This document shows positions 25,933 to 34,174 of a stretch of 52,650 nt of DNA, one piece after another. Position 1 is the first letter of the stretch, and each line of letters starts with the position of its first letter. The DNA is taken from assembly GCF_902497895.1 (NCBI RefSeq), contig NZ_CABVHQ010000041.1, forward strand, positions 1-52,650, in the 5' to 3' direction. The notes under the pieces were generated by a model. That model saw only the letters and a list, made by a program, of their open reading frames with translations, had not been told where the DNA came from and did not search any database. Position numbers and translations under genes: made by a program. This DNA is from Pseudomonas fluorescens (GTDB lineage: Bacteria; Pseudomonadota; Gammaproteobacteria; Pseudomonadales; Pseudomonadaceae).

Positions 25933-26571
25933 TCAAAACATCCTGGCCAGCGCCAGCAAACGCTGTTCAGCCTCGGCAGACGAGACCAGGAAGGTGCGTT
26001 CTGCCGACTCTTCGCCCTCGGCCGCGACCACCGTGATGTCATCAATGCCGATAAAGCCCAGTGCGGTGCGCAGCAGCGGATCGGCATGATTCAGCGCCTC
26101 GTTTTCACCACCGGGGCCGAAGCCGTGTCCGCCGCGACTGGTAATGATCAGGGCCTTTTTGCCCCGTACCAGCGGCTCATACTGCGCGACGCCATTGTCC
26201 AGGGAGTGGTTGAATGTCAGGCCCAGGCGCACGATCTGATCGATCCAGGCCTTGAGACCGCTCGGAACGCTGAAGTTGTGCATCGGCGTCGAGATCACCA
26301 ACAGATCATGCCCCAGCAACTCCGCCACCAGTTCATCGCTGAACGCCAGATCGGCCTGCATCGACAGTGGCCGGGCGTCGGGTTCGGGGTAGAACGCAGC
26401 AGCGATGAATTCCTCGTTAACCGGCGGGATCAACGCCCGCCCGACCTCGCGACGGGTCAGCTGCGATTCAGGGTGAATGGCCTGCCAGGCCGAAAGAAAC
26501 ACCTCCGCCAAGCGCCGGGAGTGAGAGCGTTCGCCCCGGGGGCTGGCGTGTATGGCAAGAATTCTGTTCAT
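25933..26571 (-). CDS. azoR: FMN-dependent NADH:quinone oxidoreductase / azoreductase
   Basis: A 212-residue flavodoxin-fold enzyme that reduces quinones and azo bonds with NADH. The FMN-binding start is ILAIHASPRGERSHSRRL, followed by TPMHNFSVPSGLKAWIDQIVRLGLTF (in parts) and the phosphate-binding loop SRGGHGFGPGG. GGAGAT precedes the ATG. It is co-transcribed with the SMR exporter and divergent from a LysR regulator 141 bases away, a common arrangement for detoxification genes under LysR control. Confidence 0.92.
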   Translation of the reverse strand: MNRILAIHASPRGERSHSRRLAEVFLSAWQAIHPESQLTRREVGRALIPPVNEEFIAAAFYPEPDARPLSMQADLAFSDELVAELLGHDLLVISTPMHNFSVPSGLKAWIDQIVRLGLTFNHSLDNGVAQYEPLVRGKKALIITSRGGHGFGPGGENEALNHADPLLRTALGFIGIDDITVVAAEGEESAERTFLVSSAEAEQRLLALARMF

Positions 26572-26712
26572 CTGAATCTCCGTGAAAGGGCTAATATCAA
26601 AAGACCAAACTGCTTCAAAGCTTGTGGCTTGCAGCTTGAAGCTCGCAGCTGCTCCCCTTCAACTGATCAGAAGTCATTCAGGATGAGTTCATTTCATCCA
26701 TGGAGCCCTCAG

Positions 26713-27621
26713 ATGTTTGCCTCGCTACCGCTGACCGCCCTGCGCGCCTTCGAATCCGCTTCGCGCCTCTTGAGTTTCAAGGCTGCCGCCCAAGAGCTGT
26801 CGGTCACCCCGACCGCGGTGTCTCATCAGATCCGCTCGCTGGAAAGCTGGCTCGGCGTGTCATTGTTCGAACGCCTGCCCCGCCAGGTGCGCCTGACCGA
26901 AAGTGGCGAACGGCTGTTCCACAGCCTGCATGGCGCATTGCTGGAGGTCGCGCAAAGCGTCGACACCCTGCGCCCGCAACGCAGCAGCGCCAACCTGATG
27001 ATTTCCACCACGGCGGCCTTTGCGACGCTGTGGCTGGTGCCCCGACTTGGGCGCTTCTATGCCCGCCATCCGAACATCAACCTGCGCCTGGACACCCACT
27101 GCGAGGTGATCGATTTGCATCAGGACGCAAGCGTCGATCTGGTGATTCGCTACAGCCTCGACGACTACCCAAATCTCTACGGGCTGTGCCTGTTCGACGA
27201 GTGTTTTGCGGTCTATGGCTCACCCGAACAAATCGCTCTGGCCGCCACCCGGCAACCGACGCTGATCAGCGTGCGCTGGCACAACTCCAAACTCTACGCT
27301 TATGGCTGGGAAGCCTGGTGCGCACAGGCTGGGGAGAACTGGCTCGAAGGCCAGCCGATGATCCGCGAATACGACGAAGAGCATTACGCCCTGCAAGCGG
27401 CGATTGCCGGCCAGGGCCTGGTACTGGCGAGCAACATTCTGGTCTCGGAAAGCGTCGCCAGCGGTTTACTGCAACCCTATCGCCCCGATATCCACGTTAA
27501 CGGCGCCGGCTACAGCGCGCTTTGCGTGCCCGGGCGCGAGCGACATCCGCCGGTGCGGGCATTCTTCCAGTGGTTGCGCGAAGAGGCGTTGCTCTCGGGT
27601 CATGCCCTGCCCGTCAAGTAA
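26713..27621 (+). CDS. LysR-family transcriptional regulator (GcvA-like)
   Basis: A 302-residue regulator. The winged helix-turn-helix spans residues 5-60 (LTALRAFESASRLLSFKAAAQELSVTPTAVSHQIRSLE in parts), followed by a LysR substrate-binding domain with LWLVPRLGRFYARHPNINLRL. The subgroup is GcvA/AmpR-like. GGAG seven bases upstream supports the ATG at 26713; longer in-frame starts lack a site. It is divergent from azoR and the SMR exporter and is their likely regulator. Confidence 0.9.
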   Translation: MFASLPLTALRAFESASRLLSFKAAAQELSVTPTAVSHQIRSLESWLGVSLFERLPRQVRLTESGERLFHSLHGALLEVAQSVDTLRPQRSSANLMISTTAAFATLWLVPRLGRFYARHPNINLRLDTHCEVIDLHQDASVDLVIRYSLDDYPNLYGLCLFDECFAVYGSPEQIALAATRQPTLISVRWHNSKLYAYGWEAWCAQAGENWLEGQPMIREYDEEHYALQAAIAGQGLVLASNILVSESVASGLLQPYRPDIHVNGAGYSALCVPGRERHPPVRAFFQWLREEALLSGHALPVK

Positions 27622-27933
27622 CGCTATACAGCGTCTATCGTTAAATCGCATAAAAAATACGCTTCTATTGTCACGTACACCTTAGCAGGCCTCGCCGAGT
27701 TCCCTGAAGGCGCAATGACAAACAAGCGCTCTCATATATAAGCGCCCTCACTACCGAACCCCTGCAACTTCAACCAACAACAAACAAGCAACACTTACTG
27801 ACAACCAACTTATTACGCGCCAGAAAGAACTATTCAGTTACAAAGCACTATTGTACATCCCGAGCAGTTGGCTTATCTTCAACTTCGCAACCACACAACT
27901 TGCACAGACCCTAACCAGTAAAGGACTACTATC
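27622..27933. other. A+T-rich gene-free stretch before the hypothetical pair
   Basis: No gene supported. The sequence is visibly A+T-rich and contains CAACAAACAAGCAAC-type runs. It presumably carries the promoter of the pair beginning at 27934, but I cannot point to convincing -35 and -10 elements. Confidence 0.5.
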
Positions 27934-28695
27934 ATGCACATGGAACAACGTCTCGAATTCATTGAATTACTGCCAAAACCAACACCCGCACCATACAGGA
28001 CGCCTCGAGTCGCCTCTCTCATCCCACCGATCGACCCATCCAAAGAGAGTGGTACTGTTGGTCCGGAAATGATGAATGTATATCTCCCGGGTGTAGCCGT
28101 ACAAAATCGCGAGGATGTTGACAACTGCAAACTGCTTATGCAGAACGCCGCCTCTCAAAAATACGACCCAACCAAACAGCTGCATGAATGGTACAAATTC
28201 TATACCGAGGGCCTTTCCAAACTCGGGTGGGTCACTCAGGCCCATCAGGTAAAGGACATAACCATTAAAAAGACCGGCTTGACGATGGACGCGGTGGCCT
28301 TTGAAATACTACAGGGTCTTGTCGGCGCTAATGCACCTCGATTACTGGAACTTGCCGGCAAGGCCGTGAGTGGCATTAAAGACGACCAAGGGCTGATCGA
28401 TATTTATAATCGCAATACCAAAGTCGGCCACGAGGCAAAATTTGATATTTCTCCGGTCTGGCAAACCAGCGATGGTTCGCCAATGATGATATTTAACTGC
28501 ACATCCGTGGATGTCAGCGAAAGTAGCCGAGGCATACTCTGGTGGAAGTCGACCAGTCAATCGACCACTGTAAAATCGGCGGCAACGGCAGCTTATCTCA
28601 ACGTAAAAGTCTACGATCAGATACGTGCATCCGTCCTTAAAAAGCTTGGGCGAGCTGCCGAGGATTTCCTGGAAGGGATTCCGGGTTTCCAATAA
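27934..28695 (+). CDS. Hypothetical protein, first of a paralogous pair
   Basis: A 253-residue protein of unknown function, without signal peptide or obvious membrane helix. The N-terminal 60 residues are Pro-rich (LLPKPTPAPYRTP, LIPPIDP). A middle helical part has HEWYKFYTEGLSKLGWVTQ (about 89-107), and the C-terminal part alternates strands and ends with LNVKVYDQIRASVLKKLG. The same layout recurs in the next gene (AAYKKILSTLFWSL and EAKYASVRNQVIEKLG), so the two are distant paralogues. Codon use is less GC-biased than in neighbours, which suggests transfer. Confidence 0.65.
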   Translation: MHMEQRLEFIELLPKPTPAPYRTPRVASLIPPIDPSKESGTVGPEMMNVYLPGVAVQNREDVDNCKLLMQNAASQKYDPTKQLHEWYKFYTEGLSKLGWVTQAHQVKDITIKKTGLTMDAVAFEILQGLVGANAPRLLELAGKAVSGIKDDQGLIDIYNRNTKVGHEAKFDISPVWQTSDGSPMMIFNCTSVDVSESSRGILWWKSTSQSTTVKSAATAAYLNVKVYDQIRASVLKKLGRAAEDFLEGIPGFQ

Positions 28696-28792
28696 TTTAT
28701 TTAATAAACCTGATGGGTACCAGGCCCGTAAATACATTGCTCCCGGTGCCCATCATGGCAAGCAGATCTCGCCAATTTTATCCGGATTACTT

Positions 28793-29479
28793 ATGACACC
28801 TCTCTCACCAGACATTTACATCGTCAACGGAAACATTACGCTATTTCTCGGTTCACACCCCGAAAGTTTCAAAAAAGACGTTCTGCACTCCGCCCTGCTT
28901 GGACAGTTGGTCGCCGAAAGTGATAATACCAGCGTCGACACCTGGTTCGCCGCCTACAAAAAAATCCTCAGCACATTGTTCTGGTCTCTCAATAGCTTTG
29001 AAAACAAAAACATCAAAGCTGAATCTTTCAGCGTTTTAAGCCTTGCACAAATCAGCTTATCCAAAGTATTGCATAGAGAGCAGTTGCAACAGTTGACCAA
29101 TGCATTATCCATCATAAAGCAGCTGCCCGACGACTCACCCGCCATTGCAGCGATACTGAATAAACTCCAAAAGAAAAGCATTCCAACTTCTGGACTCGGA
29201 GACAATCCAGGAGATGAAAAAACCACCGTCACTATCAGTACGCTTTTGACAATCGTTTGCGAAAACAAAACAATCATTTCATTTCAAGCATCGTTCGAAT
29301 CCTCCCATACCGTTGACATCACGATTCTTGACCAGGCACTCCCTGAAAATAATATCCTTGGCGCCGTTGAAATCACTCTGTGGTCTACCTGCCTGATAGA
29401 AGCTAAATACGCATCGGTAAGAAACCAGGTCATTGAAAAGCTTGGCAGCAAATCGAAAACCCACCTGCTTCCAATATAA
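28793..29479 (+). CDS. Hypothetical protein, second of a paralogous pair
   Basis: A 228-residue protein of unknown function. It begins MTPLSPDIYIVNGN and carries helix AAYKKILSTLFWSLNSFENK near residues 58-77. A long helical middle follows, then a strand-rich end with TVTISTLLTIVC and IEAKYASVRNQVIEKLGSK. These segments align with the product of the gene 97 bases upstream, but the N-terminal Pro-rich part is missing. The start at 28793 is the first ATG with sensible context; the frame is open further upstream. It may form a heteromer with its neighbour (inference). Confidence 0.6.
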   Translation: MTPLSPDIYIVNGNITLFLGSHPESFKKDVLHSALLGQLVAESDNTSVDTWFAAYKKILSTLFWSLNSFENKNIKAESFSVLSLAQISLSKVLHREQLQQLTNALSIIKQLPDDSPAIAAILNKLQKKSIPTSGLGDNPGDEKTTVTISTLLTIVCENKTIISFQASFESSHTVDITILDQALPENNILGAVEITLWSTCLIEAKYASVRNQVIEKLGSKSKTHLLPI

Positions 29480-29580
29480 GAGCCTCGGCCAACGGATTAA
29501 GGCAAAGGCTGGAGACGACCGCCCATAGCGCTATTGACCTCACATTCCATTAGCGCCCAAGGAAGATGAAGGCACGGCCT

Positions 29581-31650
29581 TCAGCCTTTGACTGTCTTGG
29601 GCGCCTTGCCTGCCTTCATCTGCTCCAGCAACGGCGCGCACTGATTCGGTTCCCCGCCACTCGGCGCCACCAACGCCAATAACCCGGCCGCAGGCCCGGC
29701 GATCGCGCCCAGCGCCACCATCCCCGCTCCGCGCAACATCAATGGCACGCCTTTCACACCGGCATCCGGTTTGATGAAAGGCCCACGCACATACAACGGC
29801 GAACGCAGGGAGAACAGCCGCAGGCCCTTGGATTCGGGAGTAATGGTCAGGTCCAACTGCTCGGTGGCCATGTTCACCGTGCCATCGATGTAGACAATTG
29901 CGTTCTCGGTATCGAATACAAACAAGCGAGTGGTGGCCAGACCGGTCTTGATATCAAAATCGGCCGCCGCGCAGTTGATCTTCACTTCCTTGTCGCCAAA
30001 TATCCTGTTGACCACGTAATTACCGACATTGAGCCCGACCAGTTCCATCAGCTCCCGGCTGATGGCGCCATCGTTGATGAGCATTTTCAGCTCACCGCTG
30101 GCACTGCCCAGCAACGCCGCCACCGAGTTGCCGCTACCGGCGATATCGGCATCACCGTTGAGCTCGCCGAAACTGGTCTTCATCGGCTCGAAGGTCGGGA
30201 ACAGTTGCTTGAGCTTGAAGTTGCGCGCCGTCAGCTTCGCCCGGCCTTCCAGAGGTGTCGTGCGGCCATTGAGACGAATCTGCGCATCCAGCTTGCCGCC
30301 AGCCACGCCAAAACGCAGGGGCTCAAGGCTGAGCTGGCCATCGTTGAGAATCAAGTGAGTGTAGAGATCGGTGAACGGCAATCTGGCGCTGTGGACGATA
30401 CGTTCGCCGGTGAACTCAACGTCCGCATCCATAGCGCGCCAGCGCTCGGTACGAAACTCCTCGACCGGCAGCACCTTGCCCGCCGGCTGTTTGTTTTCGC
30501 CGCCACGGGCTTTTTGCTTGGCATTCGAATCGGCGCCGATCAGCGGCGCGAGGTCGGCGAACAGCAGTTGATTTGAGACCAGCGCACCGCTGAGTCTGGG
30601 CCGAGGCTTGCTGGCGACATAGGCCAGATCTCCGTGAATATCACTGCTGCCTATTTTGCCGTTGAATTGCTCATAACGAAACGAAGCACCTTCGGGTTCC
30701 TGCAGTTTGGCGAGCAGATGGCCGTCGGTGGCATAGGCCGGCGAATCCGGCAGCGTCACGCCGGTCAGGGGGTAGAGGTTACCCAGGCTGGAGCCGGCCA
30801 GTTTCAGGCGCAAATCCAGCGCACCGAGATTGAGCGGATCGGTCAGGGTCCCGGCCAGTTCGACGCTGGTATCACCGATCCTGACCTGGGCCTGCAGCGG
30901 GAATGGCCTGGCGGCGTCCTGCAACGCCAGCAGGCCGCCGACTTTGCCGGTGCCGGCGAGGTTCTGCTGGCGATACTGGCCTTTGACCTGCCAGGCAAAC
31001 GCGTAATCCTGTGGCGCAGAACCCTTTTCGCTGGCATTTTTCGCCGCTTTGTCACCGACGATGTCGCTGAACGGTATGGGCTTGCCCAATGGATCAATCA
31101 GCAACTCGAGTTGGGTTTTCAGGCTTTGATCATTGAGGGTGACCCAACCTTTATCGAAACCGATGGCTCCAATGTCCACTACCCAGCTGGAAGGCTCGGC
31201 ATTCGGGTCTTTCGGGTCGAACTGGAACATCCAGTTGGCACGCCCATCAGCCAGGCGTTCAAGGGTGGCATTGGGCTCGGTGAGATCAATACGCGGGATC
31301 ACCAGCCGTTGTGCCAGCAATGCCAGGGGCGAAATACGTAACTCGACGCGCTTGAGGCTGACCATCTGCTGGCTCTTCGACCAGTCCGGATTGCCCAGGC
31401 TCAGGTCTTGCGCCACCACATGCGGCCACGGAACCCAGGCCCGCCAACCACCCTCGTCGGGCTCGCGCTGCCAGATCACCGCCAGGTCGCCGTTGATGGC
31501 AAAAGGTCGGTGCAGTTCTTCAGAGACTTTGGCGTTGAGTGGCGGCTTGATCCGGTTCCAATCGAAGAACGCGATGACCAGAACCAGTACGGCGAACAGA
31601 ACAACCAGGCTGGCGACTGTCCAGGCAAGAATTTTACGAGTGCGCGTCAT
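29581..31650 (-). CDS. AsmA-family inner-membrane-anchored protein
   Basis: A 689-residue protein with one N-terminal membrane anchor (ILAWTVASLVVLFAVLVLVI, residues 6-25) and a large periplasmic, beta-rich body. The AsmA N-terminal signature is FFDWNRIKPPLNAKVSEELHRPFAINGDL (in parts), and the AsmA C-terminal block includes FGELNGDADIAGSGNSVAALLGSASG and NVGNYVVNRIFGDKEVKINC. AsmA-like proteins are linked to phospholipid traffic and outer-membrane assembly. AGGAGT about 11 bases before the ATG at 31650 supports this start over a longer frame. Confidence 0.9.
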   Translation of the reverse strand: MTRTRKILAWTVASLVVLFAVLVLVIAFFDWNRIKPPLNAKVSEELHRPFAINGDLAVIWQREPDEGGWRAWVPWPHVVAQDLSLGNPDWSKSQQMVSLKRVELRISPLALLAQRLVIPRIDLTEPNATLERLADGRANWMFQFDPKDPNAEPSSWVVDIGAIGFDKGWVTLNDQSLKTQLELLIDPLGKPIPFSDIVGDKAAKNASEKGSAPQDYAFAWQVKGQYRQQNLAGTGKVGGLLALQDAARPFPLQAQVRIGDTSVELAGTLTDPLNLGALDLRLKLAGSSLGNLYPLTGVTLPDSPAYATDGHLLAKLQEPEGASFRYEQFNGKIGSSDIHGDLAYVASKPRPRLSGALVSNQLLFADLAPLIGADSNAKQKARGGENKQPAGKVLPVEEFRTERWRAMDADVEFTGERIVHSARLPFTDLYTHLILNDGQLSLEPLRFGVAGGKLDAQIRLNGRTTPLEGRAKLTARNFKLKQLFPTFEPMKTSFGELNGDADIAGSGNSVAALLGSASGELKMLINDGAISRELMELVGLNVGNYVVNRIFGDKEVKINCAAADFDIKTGLATTRLFVFDTENAIVYIDGTVNMATEQLDLTITPESKGLRLFSLRSPLYVRGPFIKPDAGVKGVPLMLRGAGMVALGAIAGPAAGLLALVAPSGGEPNQCAPLLEQMKAGKAPKTVKG

Positions 31651-32038
31651 TGCACGGGACTCCTGAATACGGCTGAGCGTCAGAACCGACGCACGTGTGA
31701 AGCGCCAGGCCTGGAAGCGACCCGCTATGAAAACTACGACTGGCAAATGGCCCGCAGGTTTAATAGGAAAGGCAATTTAAATGCAACCATCGGCAATTTC
31801 CCGAATGCCCGGCTGGCTGTGTTACCGCCCCTCGCACTATCGCGAGAGTGAAAACGGGTCGAATATTCCCACTTAAAATGCTCGATTACTCGCCTGAAAC
31901 AACCGGTCTAGAGCCTCCGCGCCGGACAATCAATTCCGTTGATTATTACCATTGCCCTTATGAACTTCTCTATCGACTTAGCGCGAGTAACATTGGCTCC
32001 GTACCCACTTTATCCCCCGTCCACGGAGCACACCGATC
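31651..32038. other. Divergent intergenic region between the AsmA gene and the repeat-protein gene
   Basis: No gene supported in 388 bases. It must hold two divergent promoters; ACGGAG at about 32021-32026 is a plausible ribosome-binding site for the gene at 32039. No repeat of the REP families is present. Confidence 0.5.
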
Positions 32039-32509
32039 ATGAAACGCCAATTACTGCTTAGCCTGACACTCTCGATACTTGCGGCCAATGCCTTCGCCTT
32101 GCCTGCTGCCGAGCAAGCCACTCCTCAAGTAAAAGAAAGTCACTCGGTGTTCAGCCCAAGCGTCGCTGAAGGGGGAGCAGACCGTTTGCTTGAACGTAAC
32201 AAAGTCGCTGCCGATGGTGCTGACCGTACTCCACAAGGTCAAACCGTTGCTGAAGATGGCTACGAGAGCACTCCTCAAGGTCAGACTGTTGCCGAAGATG
32301 GCTATGAGAGCACTCCTCAAGGTCAAACCGTAGCTGAAGATGGCTACGAAAGCACTCCTCAAGGTCAAACCGTTGCCGAAGATGGCTACGAAAGCACTCC
32401 TCAAGGTCAAACCGTTGCCGAAGATGGCTACGAAAGCACTCCTCAAGGTCAAACCGTTGCCGAAGGCGGTGCTGATCGCCTGGCCGAACGTCATCAGACC
32501 GTGAGCTAA
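32039..32509 (+). CDS. Secreted 14-residue tandem-repeat protein
   Basis: A 156-residue protein. Residues 1-21 form a signal peptide (LLLSLTLSILAANAFALPA). After a short linker there are six tandem copies of TPQGQTVAEDGYES (the last ending EGGADR), flanked by degenerate AEGGADRLLER and ADGADR units. The repeats are acidic, Gly-rich and probably disordered. I recall related small AEGG-A/S-DR repeat proteins in Pseudomonas, but their role is unknown to me. A rho-independent terminator follows directly, so this is a single-gene unit. Confidence 0.75.
   Translation: MKRQLLLSLTLSILAANAFALPAAEQATPQVKESHSVFSPSVAEGGADRLLERNKVAADGADRTPQGQTVAEDGYESTPQGQTVAEDGYESTPQGQTVAEDGYESTPQGQTVAEDGYESTPQGQTVAEDGYESTPQGQTVAEGGADRLAERHQTVS
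32228..32479 (+). repeat. Six 42-bp tandem repeats inside the repeat-protein gene
   Basis: Units start at 32228, 32270, 32312, 32354, 32396 and 32438. Units four and five are identical at DNA level (ACTCCTCAAGGTCAAACC...) and most others differ by only a few bases, so copy number may change by slippage while the frame stays open (42 is a multiple of 3). Confidence 0.9.
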
Positions 32510-32529
32510 GCCCATGCCGGCCCTGAGAA

Positions 32530-32561
32530 AAAGCCCGATCCCTGGATCGGGCTTTGTTTTT
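32530..32561 (+). terminator. Rho-independent terminator
   Basis: Perfect 12-bp stem AAAGCCCGATCC / GGATCGGGCTTT with a 2-base CT loop, followed by GTTTTT. It ends the repeat-protein transcript. Confidence 0.92.
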
Positions 32562-32678
32562 GTGTAGATAGCCCCGCCTTTGCTCCACCCGCCTCTTATC
32601 TCCTCTACTCAAGTTCGACGCCGGCAAAGTTGATTTGCTAGAGTGTGCCGCTGTCCTTGTCCAGAAATCAGCCACCCG

Positions 32679-33311
32679 ATGCTGCCCCGCGCCGAACAGA
32701 AACAACAGACCCGCAACGCCTTGATGGACGCTGCCCGCCACTTGATGGAAAGCGGCCGAGGATTCGGCAGCCTGAGCCTGCGCGAAGTGGCGAAAACCGC
32801 CGGGATAGTTCCCACGGGTTTTTATCGGCACTTTGCCGACATGGACCAGCTTGGATTGGTGCTGGTGAGTGAAGTCGGTCAGACCTTCCGTGCCACCATC
32901 CGCCTGGTGCGACACAACGAATTTGTCATGGGTGGGATCATCGATGCCTCGGTGCGAATCTTTCTCGACGTGGTGGCAGCCAATCGTTCGCAGTTTCTAT
33001 TTCTCGCCCGCGAACAATATGGCGGCTCACAGCCGGTGCGTCAGGCGATCGGCGCCCTGCGGGAAGCCATCAGCTCGGACCTTGCGGCGGACCTGGCCTT
33101 GATGCCGAAACTGCAACACCTGGAGGTCGACGGCCTGACAGTCATGGCCGACTTGATCGTCAAAAGCGTGTTCGCCACTTTGCCGGACATCATCGACCCT
33201 CCGGCCGAGGCGCTGCCCGAACACCTCACGCCCCAGGCGAAAATCACCCAGCAACTGCGTTTTATCTTTATCGGGCTCAAGCACTGGCAAGGGCTGGGCA
33301 GCACCGAGTAA
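32679..33311 (+). CDS. desT: TetR-family regulator, DesT/FabR type
   Basis: A 210-residue TetR regulator. The start MLPRAEQKQQTRNALMDAAR and helix-turn-helix LREVAKTAGIVPTGFYRHF, followed by FLFLAREQYGGS, closely resemble DesT of P. aeruginosa, which senses acyl-CoA saturation and represses the acyl-CoA desaturase genes desBA. No desaturase gene is adjacent here, so the target must be elsewhere or the regulator may serve another fatty-acid gene. The ATG at 32679 is chosen over an in-frame ATG at 32643 because the family starts there. Confidence 0.75.
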   Translation: MLPRAEQKQQTRNALMDAARHLMESGRGFGSLSLREVAKTAGIVPTGFYRHFADMDQLGLVLVSEVGQTFRATIRLVRHNEFVMGGIIDASVRIFLDVVAANRSQFLFLAREQYGGSQPVRQAIGALREAISSDLAADLALMPKLQHLEVDGLTVMADLIVKSVFATLPDIIDPPAEALPEHLTPQAKITQQLRFIFIGLKHWQGLGSTE

Positions 33312-33321
33312 GCGACGCACC

Positions 33322-33480
33322 TCAACGCTTGGCAATGATGTACACCGCATGCACGATTCCCGGGATGTAGCCGCATAAGGTCAGCAGGATATTCAGCCAG
33401 AACGCGCCGCCGAAACCCACCTGCAGAAACACCCCCAGCGGCGGCAACAGGATGGCGATGATGATGCGGATAAAGTCCAT
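33322..33480 (-). CDS. YqaE/Pmp3-family membrane peptide
   Basis: A 52-residue, two-helix membrane protein: MDFIRIIIAILLPPLGVFLQ, then GFGGAFWLNILLTLCGYIPG and IVHAVYIIAKR. The LPPLGVF and LCGYIPGIVHAVYII segments define the Pmp3/UPF0057 family. Homologues affect membrane potential and salt stress tolerance. AGGAG lies 8 bases before the ATG. It converges with the DesT-type gene, with only ten bases between their stop codons. Confidence 0.92.
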   Translation of the reverse strand: MDFIRIIIAILLPPLGVFLQVGFGGAFWLNILLTLCGYIPGIVHAVYIIAKR

Positions 33481-33522
33481 GGGTCAGCTCCTGATAAAAA
33501 TCGGCTCGCGTGAGCCACACAG

Positions 33523-33756
33523 CTAATCGACCCGCAACCAGCAGCAGGGTTCATTTGTCGGCATTTCGTCGATATTGGCTTTGCTGACGGTCAGTGCGGA
33601 AGTAAAGCGCAGGCAATCGGCTTGTGGCGCATTCAACAGCAAGCCTTCGTAAAGCGCGGCCTTGACCACCGCGTCGGCCGAATCATTAGCCACTTGAGCG
33701 AACCGCGGGTGCCGTTGAAAGTCGATCTGGTGTGTCGCGATGTGCAGTGGCAACAA
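33523..33756 (-). CDS. Doubtful small ORF
   Basis: An open frame of up to 77 codons with TTG as the only start near the upstream stop (a GTG start would give about 58 codons). The end PTNEPCCWLRVD and normal codon use suggest coding potential, but the plus strand is also open (33622-33873, with KVDLVCRDVQWQQATLELL). I cannot tell which, if either, is real. No family recognised. Confidence 0.3.
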   Translation of the reverse strand: MLPLHIATHQIDFQRHPRFAQVANDSADAVVKAALYEGLLLNAPQADCLRFTSALTVSKANIDEMPTNEPCCWLRVD

Positions 33757-33828
33757 GCCACGCTGGAGTTACTGCGCAATCTGCTGGAAGACATGATGAA
33801 TGGGCCCGACAGGCGACGGGCGAGCCTT

Positions 33829-33960
33829 GTGGCGAGGGAGCTTGCTCCCGCTGGGGCGCGTAGCGGCCCCTAAAGCCAGCAACTGCATTTTGTCAGGCAT
33901 ACCGAGGGGTCGGTTTTTACGAGCGCTGCGCACGCGAGCGGGAGCAAGCTCCCTCGCCAC
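33829..33960. repeat. REPIN-type doublet GTGGCGAGGGAGCTTGCTCCCG, 132 bp
   Basis: Inverted arms GTGGCGAGGGAGCTTGCTCC and its complement bracket a loop that contains GCATTTTGTCAGGCATACC. The loop matches the complement of the loop in 24464-24593. Confidence 0.9.
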
Positions 33961-33989
33961 AAAAAAGAAAACCCCGCCGAGGCGGGGCT
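33961..33989 (-). terminator. Terminator downstream of the first acyl-CoA dehydrogenase
   Basis: Stem CCCCGCC / GGCGGGG; on the minus strand it is followed by TTTTCTTTTTT. It lies about 190 bases beyond the stop of the gene at 34175 and is the first clear terminator for that strand. Confidence 0.8.
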
Positions 33990-34174
33990 TTGCAGACTGT
34001 TTCCCTGACATCCATTTCACTCCGCCATCCTGGCAGAATCCTACGTGTCCGTGTTGTTGCTTTGCGCTTCCTGCGCGACGTCCATGTGAAGTAGATTAGC
34101 TCTGGATCCAATCCTGGGCTATGGGAGAACAGCAGCGCGTCACGTAAGAGAATGCTTACATGATGTTACCTGGA

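Noticed and set aside
25522..26712. Possible guanidine riboswitch for the SMR exporter
   Set aside because: No ykkC-type conserved elements were seen upstream of azoR, and the SMR gene sits only ten bases after it.
32051..32915. Long antisense ORFs across the repeat-protein gene (154 and 254 codons)
   Set aside because: They are open because the 42-bp repeat has a period divisible by three; they have no start signals or family features.
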